Part shown: piece by piece, positions 1 to 8,013 of the stretch
Layout: every line of letters begins with the position of its first letter
How positions within the stretch are numbered: the first letter of the stretch is position 1
Translations under genes and position numbers: made by a program
The notes under the pieces: model-generated
Seen by the model: the letters and a program-made list of their open reading frames with translations, nothing else
Database searches by the model: none
Told to the model about the DNA's origin: nothing
IMG/VR virus record: IMGVR_UViG_3300017767_000157
Coordinates: 1-22,289 of that record
Reading direction: 5' to 3' (one strand)
Length of the DNA: 22,289 nt
From: a virus

Positions 1-1
1 C

Positions 2-1111
2 AGTTTATTCATACCAATGGAGTGGAACTACGAGGGATTTATTGATGAATATGGTATACCTGTTTTTGATACACCTGAAGAAGAAGTAAAAGGACCTTAC
101 GGTGATTATATTGATATAGGTGTCGTTGATCATTGGCAAAACGAAGCTGATGGATTAAAAAATGACCAAGACGCTTTAAATGAGTTTTACAGACAGTTTC
201 CAAGAACTACTGAACACGCTTTTAGAGATGAAACAAAAAATAGTATATTTAATTTAGTTAGAATATACGAGCAAATAGATTTTAATGAAGAAACAGATCA
301 GGGTATATCAACTGGTAATTTTCAATGGGTTAATGGTGTAAAAGATTCTACAGTAATATTTTACCCAAATGCAAAAGGTAGATTTAAAATAACTTGGACA
401 CCACCTCTTCATTTACAAAATAATATAAAATTAAAAAATCATTTAAAGTTTCCTGGAAACGAGCACATGGGTGCACTTGGTTGTGATAGTTACGATATAT
501 CAGGTACTGTAGATGGTTTAGGTTCTAAAGGATCTCTTCACGGCTTAACAAAATTTAGCATGGAAGATTGTCCACCTAATCACTTCTTTTTAGAATACAT
601 AGCTCGTCCACAAACAGCTGAGATATTCTTTGAAGATGTTTTAATGGCTTGTGTATTTTATGGCATGCCTTTATTATGTGAGAATAACAAACCTAGATTA
701 TTGTATTATTTTAAACGTAGAGGTTATAGAGGTTACTCAATGAATAGACCTGATAAAACGTGGAATAAACTATCAGTTGCTGAAAAAGAAATAGGTGGTA
801 TACCTAATTCAAGTGAAGATATTAAACAAGCTCATGCTGCTGCTATTGAAATGTATATACAAAGTAATGTAGGTAAAAAACAAGACGGATCACACGGTAG
901 TTTGTATTTTACAGAAACATTAAACGATTGGGCTAAGTTTGATATAAACAATAGGACCAAATTTGATGCTACTATAAGTAGCGGATTAGCTATAATGGCT
1001 TGTAATAGACATCTATACAACCCTAACGCTAAGGTAGAAAAACAAAAACTAAACATAAATTTCGCTAGATACAAACAATCTGGCATGAGATCAACAATAA
1101 TAGAAAATTAA
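2..1111 (+). CDS. terL: Terminase large subunit, C-terminal part (nuclease domain), 5' truncated
   Basis: This is the C-terminal part of the DNA-packaging motor's large subunit, which cuts concatemeric phage DNA and drives it into the prohead. The frame is open to the left edge, so the Met at position 17 is probably internal and the N-terminal ATPase domain lies outside the window. Counting from that Met, an RNase H-like nuclease is visible: GCDSYD with Asp157, LLCENNK with Glu222, and TKFDATIS with Asp317. These are spaced like the three metal-binding acidic residues of terminase nucleases. The preceding segment around NEFYRQFPRTTEHAF is a linker motif I recall from terminases of crAss-like and marine phages. 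The stop codon is one base from the portal start (TAATATG), so the two genes are probably co-translated. The terminase assignment is firm; the exact family is recalled from motifs. Confidence 0.9.
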   Translation, partial: SLFIPMEWNYEGFIDEYGIPVFDTPEEEVKGPYGDYIDIGVVDHWQNEADGLKNDQDALNEFYRQFPRTTEHAFRDETKNSIFNLVRIYEQIDFNEETDQGISTGNFQWVNGVKDSTVIFYPNAKGRFKITWTPPLHLQNNIKLKNHLKFPGNEHMGALGCDSYDISGTVDGLGSKGSLHGLTKFSMEDCPPNHFFLEYIARPQTAEIFFEDVLMACVFYGMPLLCENNKPRLLYYFKRRGYRGYSMNRPDKTWNKLSVAEKEIGGIPNSSEDIKQAHAAAIEMYIQSNVGKKQDGSHGSLYFTETLNDWAKFDINNRTKFDATISSGLAIMACNRHLYNPNAKVEKQKLNINFARYKQSGMRSTIIEN

Positions 1112-1112
1112 T

Positions 1113-3545
1113 ATGGGAACTCGAAACGATTCAAATATAAAAGCAAATTTTCCTAGCCAAACGGTTAGCGATGCTGAAAAGCTGAGCGAAGACTATGGTA
1201 TTGAAATAGGAAAAGCTATTGAAAGAGAATGGTTTGATGTTGGTACTGGATTTAATAAGTTTCATACTAATGAAAGCAGCTTTCATAAATTGAGACTATA
1301 TGCTAGAGGCGAACAATCAATACAAAAATATAAAGACGAGTTATCAATTAATGGTGACTTAAGCTACTTAAACTTAGACTGGAAACCCGTTCCTATTATA
1401 CCTAAGTTTGTAGATATAGTAGTAAATGGTATATCAGAAAGAGTTTTTGATGTAAAAGCTTTTTCACAAGATCCATACGGTGTTAGTAAAAGAACAAAAT
1501 ACATGGAAACTTTACTAGCTGACATGAGAACTAGAGAGTTAGATGAAATGTCAAGAGAAGCTTTTGGTATTAGTTTATCAGCTACACCACCAGAAAAATT
1601 ACCACAAGACGAAGAAGAATTAGAATTACATATGCAGCTTACATATAAACAAGCTGTTGAATTAGCTGAAGAACAAGCTATAAATGTTTTACTTGAAGGT
1701 AATAGATACGATTTAACTAGAAAAAGAGTTAACTATGACTTAGTAACACTAGGTATTGGAGCTGTAAAACATACGTTTAATCAAGCTGAAGGTGTAAAGA
1801 TACAATATGTTGATCCAGCTAACTTAGTTTATTCTTATACTGAATCACCATACTTTGATGATTTATACTACGTTGGTGAGGTAAAAACATTACCAATAAA
1901 TGAAATTAAAAAAGAATTTCCAAATTTAACACCTCAAGAACTAGAAGATATATCAGGTCAATCTTACAAAAGTAATAGAGTACATGATAAAGCATCTTAT
2001 TTAGGTGAAGATATTGATAGAAACCAAATTAGAGTTTTATATTTTAATTATAAAACATATATGAATGAGGTTTACAAAGTAAAAGAAATGTCATCAGGTG
2101 CTGAAAAAATAATAATGCGTGATGATACTTTTGATCCACCTGTAGCTGTTTTAGAGGCTAGATTTGGTAAACTAGAAAGAGTACTAGAAGTTTTATACGA
2201 AGGAGCAATGATTCTAGGTACTGACAAGTTATTAAAATGGGAGATCGCTAAAAATATGATTAGGCCTAAAAGTGATTACACTAAGGTAAAAATGAATTAT
2301 AGTATTTGTGCTCCACGTTTATACAAGGGTAAAATAGAATCACTTGTAGGACGTATTACTGGTTTTGCTGATATGATACAGCTTACTCATTTAAAACTGC
2401 AACAGGTGATGTCTAGAATGGTTCCTGATGGTGTTTATTTAGACGCTGATGGACTAGCTGAAATAGATTTAGGTAATGGAACAAATTATAGCCCACAAGA
2501 AGCATTAAATATGTTCTTCCAAACTGGTTCTGTTATAGGTAGATCATTTACTGGTGATGGAGATATGAATCCAGGTAAAATACCTATTCAAGAAATAACC
2601 AGTGGAAATGGTGGTGGTAAAATACAAAGTTTAATTGGAACATATAATTATTATTTACAAATGATAAGAGATGTTACAGGTTTAAACGAAGCTAGAGATG
2701 CTAGCGCTCCAGCAAAAGACGCTTTAGTAGGTGTTCAAAAAATAGCTGCAGCAAATAGTAATACAGCTACAAGACATATATTACAAGCTGGATTATTTAT
2801 AACATCTGATCTATGTGAAGGTGTTTCGTTAAGAATATCTGATATTATAGAATATTCTCCAGCAAGAGAAGCTTTTGTACAAAAAATAGGTGCTCATAAT
2901 GTGGCTACGCTAGATGAAATGACTAATCTACATTTATATGATTTTGGTATTTACATTGAGTTAGCTCCTGATGAAGAAGAAAAACAATTACTTGAAAACA
3001 ATATTCAAGCAGCATTACAACAACAGAGTATACATCTTGAAGATGCTATTGACGTTAGAGATATTAAAAACTTAAAATTAGCTAATCAAGTTTTAAAACT
3101 ACGTAGAAAAGCAAAATCAAAAGAGGACCAACAAATAGCTCAACAAAATATTCAATCACAAGCTCAAGCTAATGCACAAGCTCAACAAGTTGCTGCTCAA
3201 GCAGAAGTACAAAAGCAAGGTGCTATAACACAACAAAAATCTTCATTATTACAACTTCAATCGCAAATAGACGGACAGAAATTAATGCTAGAAATTAAAG
3301 CAAAAAAAGAGTTAATGGCATTAGAATTTCAGTACAACATGCAATTAAAGAATATGGAGAATGATGGAGTGAAAAATAAAGAAAAAGAAAAAGAAGATCG
3401 TAAAGATGAAAGAACTAGAATTCAAGCATCTCAACAATCTGAATTAATCGATCAAAGAAATACGGGTAAACCGCCCAAAAAATTTGAATCAGCAGGAAAT
3501 GATAATCTTGGTGGTTTAGACCTAGGTATGTTCGAGCCTAGGTAA
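1113..3545 (+). CDS. Portal protein
   Basis: This 810 aa protein is the probable portal, the dodecameric ring at one capsid vertex through which DNA enters and leaves and on which the neck is built. The call rests on position (directly after terminase, before scaffold and capsid), length, and a central region at about residues 207-260 with LGIGAVKHTF and YVDPANLVYSY, which I recall from large portals of Bacteroidota phages. Residues about 620-780 form a long helical, Gln/Ala- and Lys/Glu-rich tail containing runs such as SQAQANAQAQQVAAQAE. This tail is probably a coiled coil, either a barrel or crown reaching into the capsid or a flexible extension. The start follows the terminase stop by one base, with an A/T leader and no Shine-Dalgarno sequence. 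No catalytic motif is expected. An alternative structural role is possible but unlikely. Confidence 0.85.
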   Translation: MGTRNDSNIKANFPSQTVSDAEKLSEDYGIEIGKAIEREWFDVGTGFNKFHTNESSFHKLRLYARGEQSIQKYKDELSINGDLSYLNLDWKPVPIIPKFVDIVVNGISERVFDVKAFSQDPYGVSKRTKYMETLLADMRTRELDEMSREAFGISLSATPPEKLPQDEEELELHMQLTYKQAVELAEEQAINVLLEGNRYDLTRKRVNYDLVTLGIGAVKHTFNQAEGVKIQYVDPANLVYSYTESPYFDDLYYVGEVKTLPINEIKKEFPNLTPQELEDISGQSYKSNRVHDKASYLGEDIDRNQIRVLYFNYKTYMNEVYKVKEMSSGAEKIIMRDDTFDPPVAVLEARFGKLERVLEVLYEGAMILGTDKLLKWEIAKNMIRPKSDYTKVKMNYSICAPRLYKGKIESLVGRITGFADMIQLTHLKLQQVMSRMVPDGVYLDADGLAEIDLGNGTNYSPQEALNMFFQTGSVIGRSFTGDGDMNPGKIPIQEITSGNGGGKIQSLIGTYNYYLQMIRDVTGLNEARDASAPAKDALVGVQKIAAANSNTATRHILQAGLFITSDLCEGVSLRISDIIEYSPAREAFVQKIGAHNVATLDEMTNLHLYDFGIYIELAPDEEEKQLLENNIQAALQQQSIHLEDAIDVRDIKNLKLANQVLKLRRKAKSKEDQQIAQQNIQSQAQANAQAQQVAAQAEVQKQGAITQQKSSLLQLQSQIDGQKLMLEIKAKKELMALEFQYNMQLKNMENDGVKNKEKEKEDRKDERTRIQASQQSELIDQRNTGKPPKKFESAGNDNLGGLDLGMFEPR
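3521..3542 (+). other. Short inverted repeat at the 3' end of the portal gene
   Basis: CCTAGG occurs twice, 10 bases apart. Because it is its own reverse complement, the copies can form a stem, extended to 7 bp by a flanking A-T pair. The second copy ends next to the portal stop codon. There is no T-run after it, so it is not a standard terminator. It could be an mRNA-stabilising hairpin or chance. Confidence 0.3.
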
Positions 3546-3571
3546 TTTGTTTAATTATATAATATTATATT

Positions 3572-4825
3572 ATGGCTAAAAAAAATGTAAAAGTAGTTGA
3601 AGAACTACAACAAGAAGTACCTGTGGTCAAACCACAAGGTTCTGACGAAAAAGTTGAAGATAAACCGTTAAAGGTTAAAGATCAACCAAAACGTAAAATG
3701 AAAAATCTAGGTAATCCTGGTGACAACATTATAAAAGTTGACATGTCTAAACAACAAGCTGAAGAAGTCGTTAAAGACGATAATGTGGCTAAAGTTGATT
3801 TAAGTAAAGAGGAAGAACCTAAAGAAGAAGTTGTTCAAGAAATTAAAGAAGAACAAACGGAAGATAAAATAGAAGAAAAGGTTGAAGAAGAAGCACCAGT
3901 TGTTGAAGAAATAACTGATGAAGAAGTTGAAGAAAAAGTTGAAGAAGTAGCTGATGAAGTTGAAGAAGCTATTGAAGAAGCTAAAGAAACTGGAAAACCT
4001 TTACCAGAAAATATTCAAAAAGTTGTAGACTTTATGGAAGACACTGGTGGATCTTTAGAAGATTATGTAAGGTTAAATCAAGATTATAGTAAGTTTGATG
4101 ATAAAACCTTATTACGAGAATATTTAAAACAAACTAAACCTCATCTTGATGATGATGAAATTAGTTTTGTTATGGAAGATCTCTACTCATGGGATGATGA
4201 AGTCGATGAGGAAAGAGATGTTCGTAGAAAAAAATTAGCGTTTAAAGAGCAAGTTGCCAACGCTAAAAGCCACTTGGACGGGCAAAAGTCCAAATATTAC
4301 GAGGAAATCAAAAGTGGAGTTAAGTTAACACCCGATCAGCAAAACGCTGTGGATTTTTTCAACAGATATAACAAAGAGTCTGAACAAAGCACTAAGGTAG
4401 CTAAAGAACAAAGACAAGTATTTGAAAATAAAACTAACCAATTGTTTAATAATGAATTCAAAGGTTTTGAATACAAGATTGGTGAAAAAAGATTTAGATA
4501 TAATGTCAAAGACGCTGCTAAGGTAAAAGAGGCCCAAAGCAATATTAATAATTTTGCATCTAAATTTTTAGATAAAAAAAATCAATTAGTAGACCCACAA
4601 GGTTATCATAAAGCTTTGTTTACGGCGAGTAACCCAGATGCTGTAGCAAACCACTTTTATCAACAAGGTAAAGCTGATGCTATGAAAGATAGCATGGCTA
4701 AAGCTAAAAACGTTGATATGTCCGCTAGACAAACACACTCCGGTGTTGTTGAAGCTGGTGGGATTAAAGTAAGAGCTATTACTGGAGATGATTCGTCAAA
4801 ACTCAGAGTTAAAATGAGAAAATAA
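3572..4825 (+). CDS. Acidic scaffold-like head assembly protein
   Basis: This 417 aa, highly charged protein lies between portal and major capsid protein, the usual place of the scaffold that guides prohead assembly. It has no enzymatic motif. Residues about 1-150 are low-complexity and rich in Glu, Lys and Val, with repeated EEV/EKVEE units that suggest disordered or coiled-coil structure. Residues about 150-350 are predicted helical and charged. The C-terminus ends in a short basic segment (GDDSSKLRVKMRK). A helical, acidic body with a basic tail fits scaffolds that contact the capsid protein through their C-terminus. The start lies in an A/T-rich leader and the gene ends 29 bases before the capsid gene. 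No prohead protease is recognisable in this gene or elsewhere in the window. A permanent minor head protein is the main alternative. Confidence 0.6.
   Translation: MAKKNVKVVEELQQEVPVVKPQGSDEKVEDKPLKVKDQPKRKMKNLGNPGDNIIKVDMSKQQAEEVVKDDNVAKVDLSKEEEPKEEVVQEIKEEQTEDKIEEKVEEEAPVVEEITDEEVEEKVEEVADEVEEAIEEAKETGKPLPENIQKVVDFMEDTGGSLEDYVRLNQDYSKFDDKTLLREYLKQTKPHLDDDEISFVMEDLYSWDDEVDEERDVRRKKLAFKEQVANAKSHLDGQKSKYYEEIKSGVKLTPDQQNAVDFFNRYNKESEQSTKVAKEQRQVFENKTNQLFNNEFKGFEYKIGEKRFRYNVKDAAKVKEAQSNINNFASKFLDKKNQLVDPQGYHKALFTASNPDAVANHFYQQGKADAMKDSMAKAKNVDMSARQTHSGVVEAGGIKVRAITGDDSSKLRVKMRK
3811..3990 (+). repeat. Low-complexity GAAGAA-rich tract inside the scaffold-like gene
   Basis: A purine-rich tract of imperfect GAAGAAGTTGAAGAA-type units encodes the Glu/Val/Lys-rich part of the scaffold-like protein. 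The units are irregular in length and codon choice, so this is a compositionally biased coding region, not an exact tandem array. Confidence 0.55.
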
Positions 4826-4854
4826 GTTTAACAATAAATTAAAAATTAAAAATT
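4826..4854 (+). promoter_or_regulatory. A/T-only leader upstream of the major capsid gene
   Basis: The bases before the capsid start are almost entirely A and T, including three overlapping copies of an AATTAAAA-like unit and no G close to the ATG. Bacteroidota and their phages commonly lack Shine-Dalgarno sites, and A-rich, unstructured leaders favour initiation there. This is therefore a likely strong translation-initiation region for the most abundant virion protein. No clear Bacteroidota-type promoter (TTG plus TAnnTTTG) was seen in it. Confidence 0.4.
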
Positions 4855-6336
4855 ATGAGTTTTTTAACGTCGCCAGGTTCACTGGCAAATTTAGCTCATG
4901 TCACTCCAAGACCTACTCAAACATTATGGGGAGATAATTATTTATCTTTCGATAGTGCATCTGGTGGTGGAACTTTTGCTGCGCAATTCCTACCTGAGAT
5001 TTACGAGAAAGAAGTGGAGAGATATGGTAAAAGAACTATATCTGGATTTCTAGGTATGGTTGGGGCAGAAATGCCATTAGCCTCTGATCAAGTAATTTGG
5101 TCTGAGCAAGGTAGAATTCACACTACTTATGAAGGTGTGGATATTACAGATGCAAACAACGCTTCTGGAGCATTAAGCTCTACGGCTGGTAGTGGTGGTC
5201 ACATCGCAGGATTACCTACTGGACACTTACTAAATGTTGGTGATTCAGTAATTTTCGCTGCACCTGATACTGCTAACATCCTAAAATGTTACGTTGTTGC
5301 TGTAGGAACAAACGACGCGGTTGTTCAACCATATACTCAACAGTGTTTAGATAACACAGCGAGTGGTGCAATCACGTTTTTAGATAACCAAGATAACTGT
5401 AGATTATTTGTTTACGGTACTGAGTTTGCAAAAGGATCTGAAATGGCTGCTTCATATAAGTCAAAAGATGCTTCTTTCACTCAGTTCTCAAACAGACCAG
5501 TTATTATCAGAGATCAGTACCAAGTTAATGGTTCTGATACTGCTCAAATTGGTTGGGTTGAAGTTACTTCTGAAAACGGAGCTGGCGGTTACCTATGGTA
5601 CATTAAGTCTGAAGCTGAAGCAAGACTAAGATTTAATGATTACTTAGAGATGGTTGTAATTGAAGGCGAGGAAGCTGGTTCACAGCTAACTGGTATCAAT
5701 ATCAACGGTACTCAAGGTTTATTCGCTGCTTTATCAGAAAGAGGTTTGGTATTTAACCAACCTGATTTTGATCCCGCAGGTGGTGGAGGTCTAGTAGAAT
5801 TTGATGAAATCCTACAGGAGTTAGATAAGCAAGGTGGTATTGAAGAGAACATGATGTTCTTAGATAGAGTTACTAGCTTAGAAATTGACAATATGTTAGC
5901 CGCTCAGAACTCTTATGGTTCAGGTGGTACTTCTTATGGTGTATTCAATCAATCTGAAGACATGGCGCTTAACCTAGGTTTCAGTGGTTTTAGAAGAGGT
6001 TCTTATGACTTCTACAAAACTGACTGGAAATATTTAAACGATTCAGTTACAAGAGGTGGTTTTACCGACATTGAAGGTGTTATAGTTCCTGCTGGAACTT
6101 CAACAGTTTACGATGAGAATATGGGTAAAAACATTTCAAGACCTTTCTTACATGTAAGATATAGAGCGTCTGAAGCTGATGACAGAAAAATGAAGTCTTG
6201 GATCACAGGATCTGTAGGTGGAAATTATACTTCGACATTAGATAAAATGCAAGTAAATTTCTTATCTGAAAGATGTTTATGTGTACAAGCTGCTAACAAC
6301 TTCGTGTTACTTAAAAATAACGCTGACGTTGCATAA
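4855..6336 (+). CDS. Major capsid protein (probable HK97 fold)
   Basis: This 493 aa protein is the likely shell-forming capsid subunit. Its place after the scaffold-like gene, its size, and an N-terminal region with FLPEIYEKEVERYGKRTISG fit the capsid proteins I recall from marine Bacteroidota phages. Residues about 110-180 look like a beta-rich insertion (LLNVGDSVIFAAPD onward), as capsid proteins of this type often carry. The C-terminal part (PFLHVRYRASEADDRKMKSW, then YTSTLDKMQVNFLSE) resembles the last strands of the fold. Codon use differs from its neighbours: by eye about half of Phe codons are TTC, against roughly 3 of 21 in the terminase part, and AAC and ATC are also more frequent. 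This fits selection for high expression. A strong terminator follows 11 bases after the stop. No cleaved N-terminal delta domain is evident. Confidence 0.88.
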   Translation: MSFLTSPGSLANLAHVTPRPTQTLWGDNYLSFDSASGGGTFAAQFLPEIYEKEVERYGKRTISGFLGMVGAEMPLASDQVIWSEQGRIHTTYEGVDITDANNASGALSSTAGSGGHIAGLPTGHLLNVGDSVIFAAPDTANILKCYVVAVGTNDAVVQPYTQQCLDNTASGAITFLDNQDNCRLFVYGTEFAKGSEMAASYKSKDASFTQFSNRPVIIRDQYQVNGSDTAQIGWVEVTSENGAGGYLWYIKSEAEARLRFNDYLEMVVIEGEEAGSQLTGININGTQGLFAALSERGLVFNQPDFDPAGGGGLVEFDEILQELDKQGGIEENMMFLDRVTSLEIDNMLAAQNSYGSGGTSYGVFNQSEDMALNLGFSGFRRGSYDFYKTDWKYLNDSVTRGGFTDIEGVIVPAGTSTVYDENMGKNISRPFLHVRYRASEADDRKMKSWITGSVGGNYTSTLDKMQVNFLSERCLCVQAANNFVLLKNNADVA

Positions 6337-6347
6337 GTAAGTTAATT

Positions 6348-6387
6348 AAAAGCAAAGGGAGCTTCGGCTCCCTCGGCTTTTATTTTT
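6348..6387 (+). terminator. Rho-independent terminator after the major capsid gene
   Basis: A 7 bp stem AGGGAGC/GCTCCCT closes a TTCG loop in the C(UUCG)G context, one of the most stable RNA tetraloops. After a 2-base internal mismatch it is extended by AAAAGC/GCTTTT and followed by TTTTATTTTTATT. This is a textbook intrinsic terminator and the only strong one in the window. It separates the capsid transcript from the genes downstream, probably by partial read-through, since no obvious promoter was found between it and position 6416. Confidence 0.9.
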
Positions 6388-6415
6388 ATTATAAACTTTT
6401 TAATTATATTATATC

Positions 6416-7171
6416 ATGGAAAAAAATAAAAATGCCGAATGGCAAATAAAAGATAGGTTATACATCTTAAAAGGAAAAAGACAACCTATAGTATATAAAA
6501 TCCCTAGTAGACACTCAACAAGAAATACTTTATTGTATTTTGATACAGAGAACGGTATACAAAGAGAATTGAAATACGCAACTAATCAAAACTCCCCTTT
6601 TGTAGATGAGCAAAAAGGAGCAGCAACACTTGGTCAAATAGTTTTTAGGAACGGAGTATTAAAAGTTCCTGGTAGACAAGTAGCTTTACAGAAAATGTTA
6701 TCATTATATCACCCTATGAAAGATAGGATATATTATGAAGATGATCCACAAGCTGTAGCTACAAGTGATGTTGACTGGATTGAATTAGAGTTTGAAGCAG
6801 TTAAAATGGCTATGGAACTTGACATCGATCAAGCAGAGGGTATTCTGAGAATGGAAAAAGGTAGTAGCGTTTCTAAAATGTCTTCGAAAGAAATTAAAAG
6901 AGACACTTTAGTTATGGCTAAACAAAACCCACAAGGTTTTATACAACTAGCTCAAGATGACAATGTTCAATTAAGAAACATAGGAATTAAAGCTGTTGAA
7001 GCAAATGTTATTAAGTTATCACCAGATAGACGAAGTTTTTCTTGGTCTAGTAACGGTAAAAAACTTATGACAGTACCTTTTAATGAACATCCTTATTCAG
7101 CATTAGCCGCATGGTTTAAAACTGATGAAGGCTTAGAAGTTTTAGGTGCGATTGAGAAAAAAATGAAATAA
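6416..7171 (+). CDS. Capsid-proximal protein of unknown function
   Basis: This 251 aa protein is encoded directly after the capsid gene and its terminator. I do not recognise a named function. Residues about 10-100 are beta-rich with IVYKIPSRHSTRNTLLYFD and NSPFVDEQKGA, a pattern I recall from unannotated proteins next to capsid genes in environmental phages. Residues about 125-250 appear mainly helical (SKMSSKEIKRDTLVMAKQNP) and end in a short segment with MTVPFNEHPYSALAAWF. There is no signal peptide, membrane segment or catalytic signature. The start follows an A/T leader without a Shine-Dalgarno sequence. Position suggests a head-completion, decoration or head-neck protein, but a non-virion role in assembly cannot be excluded. 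Confidence 0.6.
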   Translation: MEKNKNAEWQIKDRLYILKGKRQPIVYKIPSRHSTRNTLLYFDTENGIQRELKYATNQNSPFVDEQKGAATLGQIVFRNGVLKVPGRQVALQKMLSLYHPMKDRIYYEDDPQAVATSDVDWIELEFEAVKMAMELDIDQAEGILRMEKGSSVSKMSSKEIKRDTLVMAKQNPQGFIQLAQDDNVQLRNIGIKAVEANVIKLSPDRRSFSWSSNGKKLMTVPFNEHPYSALAAWFKTDEGLEVLGAIEKKMK

Positions 7172-7184
7172 CAAAACTTTATAG

Positions 7185-7213
7185 AGGTAACCATCTTTAT
7201 AAGGTGGTTACTT
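7185..7213 (+). promoter_or_regulatory. Intergenic hairpin upstream of the first connector gene
   Basis: AGGTAACCATC can pair with GGTGGTTACTT to form an 11 bp stem that includes G-U wobbles, around a 7-base TTTATAA loop. It fills much of the 60-base gap before the next start at 7232. No T-run follows, so it is not a standard intrinsic terminator. An RNA-processing, stabilising or attenuation hairpin is possible. Its function is inferred only from structure and position. Confidence 0.45.
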
Positions 7214-7231
7214 ACTATAAATAAAGAAAAT

Positions 7232-8011
7232 ATGGCAGTAAATATAGATACAGTTTATCAAAGAGTTTTGGCAATAGCTAACAAAGAGCAAAGAGGATAT
7301 ATTACGCCTCAAGAGTATAATCTATATGCCAACCAAGCTCAAATGGATATTTTTGAGCAATATTTCTATGACTTGAATCAATTTATGAGAATACCTGGTA
7401 ATGATACTAGGTACGCTGATCAAGTAAATATATTACAAGAAAAAATAGATATATTTGAAAATTACAGAGTTGCTTTAACAGCCTCTAATGATCAATCAGC
7501 TCAACCTGGTATTTGGCAATTGCCAGATTACTACAGGTTAGGTGAATTATATTATAAACATAAAGGTGGTTACGTTGAAATAGAAAAAGCTACACAAAAC
7601 GAAATACACCATTTACAAAACTCCCCGTTGACAGCTCCATCGTTGTCAAGACCTATGTACGTTAGAGAATCACAAACCTTAGTTGGTGGTCAAACAACTA
7701 ATGTATTAACAGGTATACCTTCTGATAGAACGGTGCAAATTTATCCAATAACTATAACAAGTGGCACAGTTGTGTGTAACTATATATCAAGACCTCAAAC
7801 AGTAGAATGGACTTATATTGTAAATTCATCTAATAGTAGAGCTTTATTTGATAGATCTGCTCTTACAAGAGACTTTGAGTTACATCAATCAGAAGAAACA
7901 GAGTTAGTAGTAAAAATACTAGAGTTAGCAGGAATAACTATAAAAGATCCTCAATTATATCAAGTAGCAGCTACGGAAGAAGCACAGAACGTTCAACAAG
8001 AAAATAAATAA
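7232..8011 (+). CDS. Probable connector/neck virion protein
   Basis: This 259 aa protein begins with TVYQRVLAIANKEQRGYITP followed by a stretch with NLYANQAQMDIFEQYF. I recall this N-terminal signature from structural proteins of crAss-like and other Bacteroidota phages. The N-terminal half is helical; residues about 95-190 look beta-rich (WQLPDYYRLGELYY and a Thr-rich segment). Near the C-terminus, a stretch with LHQSEETELVVKILELAGI resembles the ends of small helical connector proteins. It lies two bases before another probable connector, and both precede the nozzle gene, which suggests a ring between portal and tail. There is no catalytic motif. A virion role is likely, but its exact ring position is inferred. 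Confidence 0.65.
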   Translation: MAVNIDTVYQRVLAIANKEQRGYITPQEYNLYANQAQMDIFEQYFYDLNQFMRIPGNDTRYADQVNILQEKIDIFENYRVALTASNDQSAQPGIWQLPDYYRLGELYYKHKGGYVEIEKATQNEIHHLQNSPLTAPSLSRPMYVRESQTLVGGQTTNVLTGIPSDRTVQIYPITITSGTVVCNYISRPQTVEWTYIVNSSNSRALFDRSALTRDFELHQSEETELVVKILELAGITIKDPQLYQVAATEEAQNVQQENK

Positions 8012-8013
8012 TT

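Noticed and set aside
832-1086. Antisense open frame opposite the end of the terminase gene
   Set aside because: It lies entirely opposite the conserved nuclease domain, has no plausible leader or family resemblance, and is explained by AT-biased codon use on the + strand.
3508-3549. Possible Bacteroidota promoter (TTG and TAATTTG) before the scaffold-like gene
   Set aside because: The -7 element is one base short of TAnnTTTG and the spacing of about 32 bases is too long.
4325-4542. Two antisense frames within the scaffold-like gene
   Set aside because: They overlap each other and a conserved + strand coding region, with hydrophobic composition expected from the complement of Lys/Glu-rich codons.
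5408-5629. Same-strand overlapping frame inside the capsid gene
   Set aside because: Its Leu/Lys-rich translation looks like an out-of-frame reading of the capsid gene, which is clearly the real coding frame.
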